NCBI GenBank assembly: GCA_038503065.1
Contig: JBCAMK010000012.1
Span: 868,001-932,000, forward strand
Length of the DNA stretch: 64,000 nt
DNA from: Paragyromitra xinjiangensis
Taxonomy: Eukaryota; Ascomycota; Pezizomycetes; Pezizales; Discinaceae
Reading direction: 5' to 3'
Made by a program: the position numbers and the translations under genes
Notes under the pieces: generated by a model
The model's database searches: none
Told to the model about the DNA's origin: nothing
What the model saw: the letters and a program-made list of their open reading frames with translations, nothing else
Part shown: piece after piece, positions 19,858-28,956 of the stretch
Layout of the letters: each line of letters begins with the position of its first letter
Numbering within the stretch: the stretch's first letter is position 1

Positions 19858-21428
19858 TAAATGGCAGGGGTGTCTTTATTGGTAGAGCGGAGGTTTGCAA
19901 TGATTTTTGTGTAATGGGTGCATGAATTGCGTTCGAAAGCTTTGTGGGATTGATTGCAGTTGATGCAGCGGATTGGGGGGTGTGAGCACTTAGTGCCGGC
20001 AGGACAGTTGGGAGTGTTGCAAGGGTGCTTGGAGGTTTCATGGGGCTCCGCGCAGATTGCGCAGACGTTATCCTTCTTGCAGGTCTGTTGATGGTGCCCA
20101 TAAGCTTGACACTTGCGGCATTGGGTGGTTGGGGTGACGGAGAAGTATTCTTGGATGCGGCACATGGAGTTGAAGAGGGGGATTTGGGTGAAGCCAAGGG
20201 TTTCTGTTGTGAATTTTTGCGGAAGGGCAATGACGATTGCAGAGTGGGTTTTGTTTGCCCTTGCTTCCGGGGTTGTAAGCCATCTGGGGGTTTGTGCAAG
20301 GATGATGGTGGGGATGGCCGTGGTGAGAGCGGTGACAATGTCTGGCATGCTGACGGTGGTGGGGACGTTGTGGATGATGAATTTGGACCAGCGTGAATTG
20401 GGGTGAGCTTCAGTGATGGGAACTTTGAGGAGTGAACAAGCTGCTTCAATTTCCTTGGAGTAAGCAGCACAGATTTGTTCTGCAGATTCATCCGGTCGGG
20501 TGGTTAAGACAAGGTTTTGGCGGGCCGTTTTGGTGCAGATGAGGAGGGAGGTGTTGCGGGGGTTGAGTTCCTTGTTGATGGCGGTGAGAATAGCGCCATT
20601 GGTAAGAGTTTCGGGGATGTCACCAGAGGTCTCAATGATAATTTGCCTGTTGATTGTTGTGAATTGGGGTTGGAAGAGCTTGGGGACTAATATTTTCTTT
20701 TTGCGTCCGTTTCCTTTGGTTTGTGGGACTGCGGGTTTTTGGGCTGCCTGGGCGTAAGTGATGGGCTTCCCACTGTTGATGAGGGGGGTGTTGCGCGGAG
20801 GAGGGGGGTTGGTGTTGGTGTTGGTGTTGATTGGGAGGGTAGGAGAGGTGGAGAGTCTTTTGTCCATTTTATGAAGAAGGGAAGACATGTTGTTCATGGC
20901 GGTGGAAAGGGAGGCAACCATTTGTTGCAAGTGTTGGGTTTCCTTTTTGAGGACGTCGATGTTGTCCCTCTGTTCAGAGACTTTGTGGAGGAGGAGTTGG
21001 TTGTCTTCAACCATTTTGGCGTCGATGCGTGCAAAGCTGCTTTTCATGAGCCAAGATTGGTATTGGCTGCAGTCATCACCAGAGGGGAGTTCGGGCATAT
21101 AGTCTTCGGCGGAGTCGAAGTCTTTGAGCCAGTTGGGGGTGGAGTCACCTGGGACTTCTCCCATGTGCTCCTCATCAATATATTGGGAGTCGGTGGTGAG
21201 GGCAGCTGGGCCTGCGGTGGCAGGGTCGGCAAACATGGAGAGGCCAGTAGATCCTGGAAGGGACATCTTGGTAGGTGATCCGGAGCGAGCTGGGGCAGGT
21301 GAGGGGTTTGAAAGTTCTCTTTTGCGTCCGATAATGGGGAGGGTGAAGCTGGGGCCAAGGCCTACAAGCTTCACAGGAGATGGGGATGGGGTTCTGGAAT
21401 GCCTCGGTGGAGTTTGAGGAGAATCCAG
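19857..21428 (-). CDS. LINE E1 ORF1 (Gag-like zinc-knuckle protein), about 523 aa
   Basis: This is an RNA-binding partner of ORF2. It has a LDSPQTPPRHSRTPSPSPV N-terminus, an acidic segment (DFDSAEDYMPELPSGDD), a coiled coil (about 60 residues of heptads ending MVASLSTAMNNMSSL), a Lys-rich linker, an RNA-binding core and knuckles CRKCQAYGHHQQTC, CAICAEPHETSKHPC and CINCNQSHKAFERNSC. The leader contains no ATG at all. The proposed start is CTG at 21426-21428 in strong context (ACACTGG). The open frame extends to a TTG at 21443 and is closed by TAA just upstream. Confidence 0.85.
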   Translation of the reverse strand: MDSPQTPPRHSRTPSPSPVKLVGLGPSFTLPIIGRKRELSNPSPAPARSGSPTKMSLPGSTGLSMFADPATAGPAALTTDSQYIDEEHMGEVPGDSTPNWLKDFDSAEDYMPELPSGDDCSQYQSWLMKSSFARIDAKMVEDNQLLLHKVSEQRDNIDVLKKETQHLQQMVASLSTAMNNMSSLLHKMDKRLSTSPTLPINTNTNTNPPPPRNTPLINSGKPITYAQAAQKPAVPQTKGNGRKKKILVPKLFQPQFTTINRQIIIETSGDIPETLTNGAILTAINKELNPRNTSLLICTKTARQNLVLTTRPDESAEQICAAYSKEIEAACSLLKVPITEAHPNSRWSKFIIHNVPTTVSMPDIVTALTTAIPTIILAQTPRWLTTPEARANKTHSAIVIALPQKFTTETLGFTQIPLFNSMCRIQEYFSVTPTTQCRKCQAYGHHQQTCKKDNVCAICAEPHETSKHPCNTPNCPAGTKCSHPPIRCINCNQSHKAFERNSCTHYTKIIANLRSTNKDTPAI

Positions 21429-21844
21429 TGTGTTGTGGGGCAATGCGCCCGTGCTTTATGAAAGCGGGGTAGGGGTGGTGAGAAATGAAGCGCAAGAGTT
21501 AAAGACTTTTGTGTGTGTGTAACGCCGTTGCAACGTAGATTTTGGTGTTTTGCAGGGATCTTTTTAGTCGCGAGGACGGTGTTGTTTTTTTTTTTTTTTG
21601 AATCGATTTAGATTGATTAACTACCTGCTAGCTAAACAAAATGGCACGGTATACAAAAATACATGGCCTCATCCCCCACCAGCCTCATAACATCCCCAAT
21701 AAACAACATAAAACATAAATGAAAATACAAAACTCTTAAACGATAAAAGAAAAACTAAAAACACTACGCAAGTCAACGACAAATTTTAATTTGAAAACCA
21801 ATTCCGGATACAAAGGAAAAACTTCCCCCGCCCGGATAACCAGT

Positions 21845-24800
21845 TTACATATAATCAAGCAAATTTAAATTTGTAAGTCGATCCAAGAAATTTTTTGAAG
21901 TAAGAGTTGCCAGGTTGTTGTCTCGAATGAAGGCAAGCAAGGCTGTGACATCAGAATTGTATAAAATAGCTTGAGACCAATCTTGGGGAAAATTTTGACA
22001 CGTTGTAATATTTAGTGGACAATGCAGTACTAAATGTCGTGACGATAGGAGAGCGCCGCAATTGCAGATTGCTGCAGGTCGAAGGGGATTTGGATCTGCG
22101 TTGGTGAGTTCTGTGCGCAGCAGCGATATGGCTCTTGCTTGGGATCTTCTTAAAAAGCGGATGGTTTGTGGCGGATATAGGGAAACTAGCGAGGCAGTTT
22201 GTGATTGCCATTCGTCTAGGGCATTACGTTTGGGTTGAAGGGTGAGCCAGCCTAGAGTGGTGACTGTGTGACGGCAGGGAGGAAGGTTTGCACCCATTTT
22301 TGCTTGATTGTCTGCCATCTCATTGCCTGGAATTCCCATGTGAGATGGGGTCCAGAGTCCATGGACGTCGCATTGTAGATTGTGAAGCGTTTGAATGTGG
22401 TTTAGCGCTGCGGAAAGGAATTGTCTATTTGAAGTGGGGTGACCTGCGAGTGCTAAAAGCGCGTTCTGATTGTCGATGCATAGGTAAACTGGAAGAGGTG
22501 AAGTGACGAGTTTCTGCAGAAGGAAAAATAAGGCTTCTTGTATGCCATGTATTTCGGCATCCTCGTTTTCGCAATATGGGCCGAGGCAGCAAGCACCTGT
22601 GTAGGAAGAAATAGCAATGCCATTTTGGTATCGAAGGATGTTCCATCCTGCGGCTGTGATGCCATTTTCTTGTTTCGAACCGTCGGAATATAATAGCCAT
22701 GCTCCTTGTAGGGATTGGATCCAGTCTAAATGGGTGAGGGAAGCGGATTGTTTTGTGCCTGAGATATGAATGTTTTTGATTGACAGGAAGGGGGAAGAAG
22801 GTAGCTTTAAATTTTCCAATGGGGAATCAGGGATGAGATTTGCAATGAGAGAACCAACGCGTTGAATGCCTGTGCCTTGCGTTGTTGAAGGGTGTAAATT
22901 TGCTAGGAGGAGAATATGTAGGGGGTTTTGTGGATTCTTCAGCACCCGAATACCATATTGTTGGGAACGAAGGTTGAGAAGAAGATGTAATGGAAGGAGA
23001 CCTGCTTCAGGAAGAAGTTTGCTTATTGGAGTCCAGCGGGGAAGGCCTGTAATTAGGCGTGCAAGTCGATGATAAGTGGGATTAAGGCGATCTAGGATCG
23101 TCTGGCTGCCCGTCCACCAGACTTCAGCTCCATAGAGGGCGCCAGGGAGAGAAATTGAATTTGCCAATTGATGAATAAGGTTGGGAGTTGGACCTTTGTT
23201 CCGAACTAATTTTCGGATTAATTCAGTGGTGTGACGGAGGGAGGTTGCTGCTTTGGCTGCATGCTTGTGGAAGAGTAGGCGTTGATCAACGATTATGCCT
23301 AGAGTTTTGATGTGTGTTGTTGGGTGCACGAGGTTTCCTTGAATATTGATGGGGGTGTTTAGTCCCGCCTGTTGCAGTTTGGCCTGGACCGGAATTAAAT
23401 GCATGAGTTCAGTTTTAGGAGGGGAAAAGGTGATGTTGAGGTGGGTGGCTCTGTTCATTTTAATTGTGAACCTCTCCTCTAATCTTTTGATTGCGAAGGG
23501 ACGAGTGCGTGCGTTTTGCAGCATTGTGTCGTCATCAATGTAAATGGTGGAAAGTTCGGTGTCATTTTGTTGCGAGAGAGGAGAATCCAGGGCGCCTGCA
23601 TATATTGTGAAGGCTATGGAAGATATGGGAGAGCCTTGTGGGAGGCCTGTTGCTAAGGTGTTGATACGGCCCATTTCGCCATTGATTCGAAAGGCGATGG
23701 AGCGATTGGAAGTGAAGGAAGTGAACCAATGTATGCACCAGTTTGGAAAGGTGTAATGTTTAAGGATGTCTAAGAATCTGGGGTAGGAGACGCAGTTGAA
23801 GGCGCCTTCTATGTCCGTGGCGAGTAAGGTAGGTCGAAGGGGTTGGCCATGTTTGACTTGAAATTTTTGTGGAATTGCGAGCTGGTTGCGTGCATTGGAT
23901 AGTAGTAACAGGAGAGAATCAGAGGCGGAAATGCCTGATCTGGCTCCTGTATGATGGTTTTGGAGAGCTCCGTTTAGGGAGGCTATTCGTTCGAGTCGTT
24001 TCACCATGAGTTTTTCAAGAAGTTTGCCCAGGCATGATAGGAGGGAGACCGGCCGATAACTTTTGGCCTGGGTGTAGTTGGGTTTGTTGTCTTTGGGTAT
24101 GGGAACGCAGTGGGCTAGTTTCCATTCTTCTGGCATGATGCCATGGGTGAGAAGCGCTGTGAAGAGTAGGGTGAGAAGTTCTGGTCTGGCTCGGTGGAGT
24201 TCTCTGAGTGAGAGGTAATTTATTCCATCCGGTCCTACTGCAGTCGAAAGGTTGGCTTTTTGAAGTAGCTTCTCAATTTCGCTTGCTGAGATGTCTAAAG
24301 GAACATCATGGGTGTTGATTTTGGGAGGGGGTAGGAAATTTAGTGGAAAAGGGGGAGGATCAAATGTTTTGGATGGGAAGAAAGTGGAGTGAAAGACTTG
24401 GGCAATGCCGGTGGTAGTGGTTTGACCTTCGATGTTGTGTAGGGTCGGTTTGTTTCTTGCTTGGGAGCCTTTGACGAGGTTGTAGGCTGAACTTGCAGTT
24501 GTGTTTTGGAGGGAGGTATGCCAATGGTTCCATTGTGCAAGTTTGATTTCCTGTTTCCACAGGGAACGAAGGGAATTGGCTCGGTTTCTCCAATGCGAAG
24601 GAGCATTGGGCTTCCTTGATTGTCTGAGTAGCCATGCTAATTTGCGCTTGATGTTGGTGAGGGTGGGTGTCCACCAGTTCTTGGTGTGGGTTTTTGGCTG
24701 GGACATGGGGACTGCGGTGTGAATGGCTTGTTGAAGGCATTTTGTAATTAAATTGAGTGATGACAGCGTGGTTTCGGGTGTGCCAAAGTGAAGAGGTATA

Positions 24801-25588
24801 ATGGCGTCTTGGACGGACCTGTGGAAAGCAGGCTAGTCTGTTTTAGAAAAGAGGGGCCGTGATATGTAGGAAGGAGGTTGTAGGTTGATGATGGTCTGGG
24901 TGAGAAGGTGATCGGAGTTATGTTGGTTGTTTGCCAGAGCTGCCCAGTGACCTAGGTGGGTATCTAGCCCTCTGGCAAAGGTAAGATCTATTGCTGTGGG
25001 GGAAGAGCCGTTTCTGGGGAAATGGGTCAAGGTGCCTGGCTTGTTGAGGAGAGAAAAATGATTGTCTTCGAGGAAGTCAATGAGGCGTGTGGATACGTTA
25101 TTATATTTGGGAAAGAGGTGTTGATATGAATCTGCTTTAGGTCCATACCACCAGGGGTGGTGAAGGTTGAAGTCCCTTGTGAGGATGGTGCTGCGATGGA
25201 AGGGATGAGTGAAGATTGGGAGATGTAGATCTTTCATGGGCTGCAGGTAGAGGTTGCATAGATCTATGGTTGTGAAATTGAGGGTGCAGCGAGTTGTAAT
25301 AACATTCGAATTTGGTTGCATGGTGACTAGGGTTTTGATGCCCAAGTGTTTGCGAACGTAGGTTACTACTTTAGGAGGAGAATTTGTGTTCGAAGGAAAG
25401 AAGGCATCAAATTGATGTGCAAGCGGGGGAAGATTATTGTGGTCTAGCCAAGGTTCTTGCAACAGTAGGAAAATTATAGAAGAATTATTATTCGCGTCTA
25501 AGATTGCTGAAAAGGTGGAGGCTTGCCCTTTGGCACAGTTCAGTTGCTGTGCCAGAGTTACGCCGGGTGCGTTTGGTTGTGTATTCAT
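21845..25588 (-). pseudogene. LINE E2 ORF2, full-length with one amber codon
   Basis: The length and domain order are as in E1. A single in-frame TAG at 24833-24835 replaces the Trp in FSKTDW and separates the endonuclease (251 codons) from the reverse transcriptase and RNase H part. The frame is otherwise open on both sides. The change (TGG to TAG) reads as CpA to TpA on the other strand. The endonuclease motif reads LTRDFNLHHPWWYG, so the usual Gly of GDFN is Arg. Reverse transcriptase (AVGPDGINY, ATDIEGAFN, GLPQGSPISS, YIDDDTML) and RNase H motifs are intact. The ATG at 25588 overlaps the ORF1 stop. Confidence 0.9.
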
Positions 25589-27141
25589 TAAACGGTGGGG
25601 GTTTCTTTATTGGTTGAGCGGATGTTGGCAATGATCTTAGCGTAGTGAGTGCAGGAATTGCGCTCAAATGCCTTGTGGGACTGGTTGCAGTTGATGCAAC
25701 GAATTGGGGGGTGAGAGCATTTTGTGCCCATGGGGCAGTTGGGGGTGCTGCATGGGTGTTTGGAAGTTTCGTGAGGTTCAGCGCAAATAGCGCAGACAGA
25801 ATCCTTTTTGCAGGTTTGTTGGTGGCATTTGCGACATTGGGTGGTGGGGGTGACCGAAAAGTATTCTTGAATTCGGCACATTGCGTTGAAGAGGGGAATT
25901 TGAGAGAAACCAAGGGTTTCGGAGGTGAATTTCTGTGGGAGGGAAATAACGACTGCAGAGTGGGTTTTCTTGGCCCTGGCCTCTGGGGTGGTTAGCCATC
26001 TGGGGATTTGGGCAAGGACGATAGTTGGGATTGCTGTGGTGAGAGCCTCAGTGACATTCTCCATGGTAACAGTGGTGGGAATGTTGTGAATGATGAATTT
26101 TGACCAGCGAGAGTTGGGGCGTGTTTCAGTGACGGGTACTTTGAGGAGGTTGCAGGCTGCCTCGATTTCCTTGGAGAAGGCAGAGCAAATTTGCTCTGTG
26201 GATTCATCAGGTCTGGTGGTGAGGACAAGGTTTTGTCTTGCTGTCTTCGTGCAAATCAGGAGGGAGGTTTTGCGAGGGGCGCGTTCCTTGTTGATTGCGG
26301 TGAGGATTGCATTATTGGTGAGTGTATCGGGGATATCTCCAGAGGTTTCTACGATAATCTGGCGATTGATGGTGGTGAATTGGGGCTGGAAGAGTTTAGG
26401 GGCGGGAGTTTTCTTTTTGCGTCCATTGCTTTTGCTCTGTGGTGCCGCAGGCTTCTGGGCTGCTTGGGCATAGGTGATGGGTTTGCCGTTGTTGACAAGA
26501 GGGATGTCGCGTGCTGGGGGAGGATTGGTGTGGGTGTTGGAGGTTTGGGGAGAGGGGGCGGTTCCGAACTTCTTGTCCATTTTGTGTAGGAGGGAAGACA
26601 TGCCATTCATCGCGGTGGAAAGAGAGGCAACCATTTTCTGAAGGTGTTGGGTCTCTTTTTTGAGTGCGTCAATGTTGTCCCTTTGATCAGAGACTTTTTG
26701 GAGGAGGAATTGGTTGTCTTCAACCATTTTTGCATCAATGCGAGCAAAGCTGCTTTTCATGAGCCAGGACTGGTACTGGCCACAGTCTTCTCCAGATGGA
26801 AGTTCAGGCATGTAGTCTTCGGCAGAGTCGAAGTCCTTGAGCCAGTTGGGGGTGGAATCGGCTGGGATTTCTCCCATGTGCTCCTCATCGATGTATTGGG
26901 AGTCAGTGGTAAGTGCAGCTGGGCCTGTGGTGGCAGGGTCGGCAAACATGGAGAGGCCAGTGGATCCTGGAAGGGACATCTTAGTAGGTGAACCGGAGCG
27001 AGCTGGGGCAGGTGAGGGGTTTGAAAGTTCTCTTTTGCGGCCGATGATGGGGAGGGTGAAGCTGGGGCCAAGGCCTACAAGCTTCACAGGAGATGGGGAT
27101 GGGGTTCTGGAATGCCTCGGTGGAGTTTGAGGAGGATCCAG
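25588..27141 (-). CDS. LINE E2 ORF1 with damaged first zinc knuckle
   Basis: This is the same architecture as E1 ORF1, about 517 aa from the proposed CTG start at 27139-27141 (open frame to TTG at 27156). The first zinc knuckle reads CRKCHQQTC where E1 has CRKCQAYGHHQQTC. An in-frame loss of five codons removes the normal C-x2-C-x4-H-x4-C spacing. The second and third knuckles (CAICAEPHETSKHPC, CINCNQSHKAFERNSC) are intact. RNA binding may be weakened. Confidence 0.85.
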   Translation of the reverse strand: MDPPQTPPRHSRTPSPSPVKLVGLGPSFTLPIIGRKRELSNPSPAPARSGSPTKMSLPGSTGLSMFADPATTGPAALTTDSQYIDEEHMGEIPADSTPNWLKDFDSAEDYMPELPSGEDCGQYQSWLMKSSFARIDAKMVEDNQFLLQKVSDQRDNIDALKKETQHLQKMVASLSTAMNGMSSLLHKMDKKFGTAPSPQTSNTHTNPPPARDIPLVNNGKPITYAQAAQKPAAPQSKSNGRKKKTPAPKLFQPQFTTINRQIIVETSGDIPDTLTNNAILTAINKERAPRKTSLLICTKTARQNLVLTTRPDESTEQICSAFSKEIEAACNLLKVPVTETRPNSRWSKFIIHNIPTTVTMENVTEALTTAIPTIVLAQIPRWLTTPEARAKKTHSAVVISLPQKFTSETLGFSQIPLFNAMCRIQEYFSVTPTTQCRKCHQQTCKKDSVCAICAEPHETSKHPCSTPNCPMGTKCSHPPIRCINCNQSHKAFERNSCTHYAKIIANIRSTNKETPTV

Positions 27142-27297
27142 TGTGTTGTGGGGCAATGCGCCCGTGCTTTATGAAAGCGGGGTAGGGGTGGTGATGAATG
27201 AAGCGCGAGAGTTAAACACTTTTGGGTGTGTGTAACGCCGTTGCAACGTAGTTTTTGGAGTTTTGCAGGGATCTTTTTAGTCGCAAGGACGGTGTTG

Positions 27298-27435
27298 TGG
27301 GAAGGATATGATCAGGAAGAGGCTACATGGGAACCCTGGGAACATCTTGGGAATAGTGCCGAAGAGGCCCTTTCAGATTTCCACAGAAGGTACCCTAAGA
27401 AGCCCCGAGACAGGAGGATTGCGGGGCCAGAGTAG
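27298..27435 (+). pseudogene. C-terminal chromodomain remnant of an old Gypsy integrase
   Basis: The residue pattern WEGYDQEEATWEPWEHL followed by FHRRYP is the second half of a chromodomain as found at the end of chromovirus integrases. It starts exactly at the LINE E2 5' boundary and ends with TAG at 27433-27435. The rest of the pol gene is not in the window. About 170 bp of 3' UTR and a purine-rich tract (AGGAGAGGGAGGTAC) lead into the LTR at 27609. Confidence 0.85.
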
Positions 27436-28324
27436 CCCATTTCCTTATAGTTCTTGTTTTCCTTTATTCAAATTCATTTCCGCTATGTACACGAGAATTT
27501 CCTATTGAAGTACTAGAGTAGTAGACCTAGAAGTCTAGAAGAATAGACTAGACTATAGAACTCAAGCAGTAAAAGATCCCGAAGACAGGATCTAGGAGAG
27601 GGAGGTACTGTAACGGACCCACAAGGCTGTTACATGCGAAAGGTAGAATAGACCCGGGCAGACGGAGAGGTACAAGGACCAGCATGAGTGGAGTAGCTAC
27701 CACATGCTAGGGAACACCAGTACCCCGCTGACTTGGTGGTTAGGAACATCCGGAGGTGCTAAGGCTGACGGGCCTGTAGCAGATCTCCGATGACATCAAG
27801 CACATAGAAATGCGGTTGAGTTCCTAATCCACCAGTGCATGCCCCACCAGCTATGGCTGATAGGCGGCGCAACTGGGAGAACTATTCTAGCGGACAATTG
27901 ACACAACTATGGACTGATCAGCGCCATGCATGTAGTCCTGCAGGACTAGGCTGGCAGATCATAGAGTCCTGACTGGTAGAACAGTGTATGAGGAGCGGTT
28001 GCACATAAGGTGCAGATCTCCAGCGGAATGTGAGAGAACACTTCCGAAGAGACCCGCCCATGATCACTGACAGGATTCAGGGTTAACCAGATCCCCCAGC
28101 TGAGTAGAACTGAGTAGAGGCGGCGAGCATGCAGTACTACAAGTACTGGCGAGCCCCGCCACCAGTTGCTCTTCTCCATCTTCAACCAGAGACCTAGTGA
28201 CGAGAATTACTGAGTTCCGCCCTTAAGATTATTGAGTATACTGCACGAAAATACTTTAAGATCTCAGCCTGACTTTAGTATAAGCAACGGCCGTTTTCCT
28301 ACCTAGCCTTAGCAGTTGTCTAGA

Positions 28325-28734
28325 TTTCATCGATAGGGTCAAGTATATGTGCGGTGTTAAGGATTAGTCATTGTATTATTTCGTTGTGTTTCTTTGTGAT
28401 TCGGTTGGGTTGCTTCGAATGGATGAGTCATGGAAAGGGGAAGATTGGGTATATAAGCGATGGATTTCCGCGGTTGTGATTGTTCTTTTTCTTTCTTTCC
28501 GTAAGCAACGTCTCTTACTTTACTTCTACCGTACTGTTATAGAAATACCATCTCTGTTTCTACCTCAGAAACATCATTGTCGCTGTCGCTGTCGCACTCC
28601 AGAATCACTTCGATTCTTACCTCACGTGAGGCCTGTGGAAAACATTGTATTATCATTGTAGCGAAGCCTCTTTCAAGTAGCACTGCTCACCTTTGGGGAT
28701 ACCGAAGGGCTTGACGAAACCTCGCTCCTTGAGA
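28325..28734 (+). repeat. 5' LTR of the chromovirus (410 bp)
   Basis: The LTR begins TTTCATCGATAGGG and ends CCTTGAGA, so it does not use TG...CA termini. The ends TTTCA and TGAGA are near-complementary. It contains a TATA box and the sequence complementary to the primer site. It is identical to 33935-34344 except at about two positions. Confidence 0.9.
28450..28457 (+). promoter_or_regulatory. TATA box in the 5' LTR
   Basis: TATATAAG lies 53 bp upstream of AAGCAACGT (28503-28511). The same box is present in the 3' LTR. Transcription would be expected to start a few tens of bases downstream, near the self-complementary segment. Confidence 0.65.
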
Positions 28735-28747
28735 TTACGTTGCTTCC
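28735..28747 (+). promoter_or_regulatory. primer-binding site, probably self-priming
   Basis: Immediately after the 5' LTR, ACGTTGCTT (28737-28745) is the exact reverse complement of AAGCAACGT at 28503-28511 in the LTR. No TGG start typical of a tRNA primer site is seen. Tf1/sushi-group elements prime reverse transcription by folding the 5' end of their own RNA back on this site. Confidence 0.65.
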
Positions 28748-28956
28748 TCATCCACACCCCTCACCATAAGAACACACACTCTATGGGCATTGCATCGCGG
28801 ATTTACCAATCCATCCTTCACCTTTTCCCTTGCACAACTGCCCGAAGAACCCCTGAACCAACGCTAGTTGTACCCGACTGGTTGGACCACGAATACCTAA
28901 GGACCAACTCAACACACTCCACCATTTCCAAAATCACCTAAGGAAATATCTTTACC

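Larger units (their letters stand above)
15878..21584 (-). mobile_element. LINE E1, complete and apparently intact (5707 bp)
   Basis: This full-length minus-strand Tad1-like LINE has a leader of about 140 bp, ORF1, ORF2, a 236 bp 3' UTR and an A tail (22 T on the plus strand at 15878-15899). Both frames are open. It is the best candidate for an autonomous member of the array. Its tail abuts the 5' end of F, and its 5' end (CAACACCGTCC on the minus strand) abuts the tail of E2. Confidence 0.92.
21585..27297 (-). mobile_element. LINE E2, full-length (5713 bp), one nonsense codon
   Basis: E2 is a sister of E1 with the same layout and almost the same length. The A tail is 15 T on the plus strand (21585-21599). 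Its 5' end (27297) joins coding sequence of an old Gypsy element (27298), so this is the array member whose 5' flank is foreign DNA. E1 and E2 are clearly diverged from each other, so they are not a recent tandem duplication. Confidence 0.9.

Noticed and set aside
28371..28661. A 96-codon frame occurring twice (also 33981-34271).
   Set aside because: It is within the chromovirus LTRs and spans the TATA box and transcript start, so it is noncoding.
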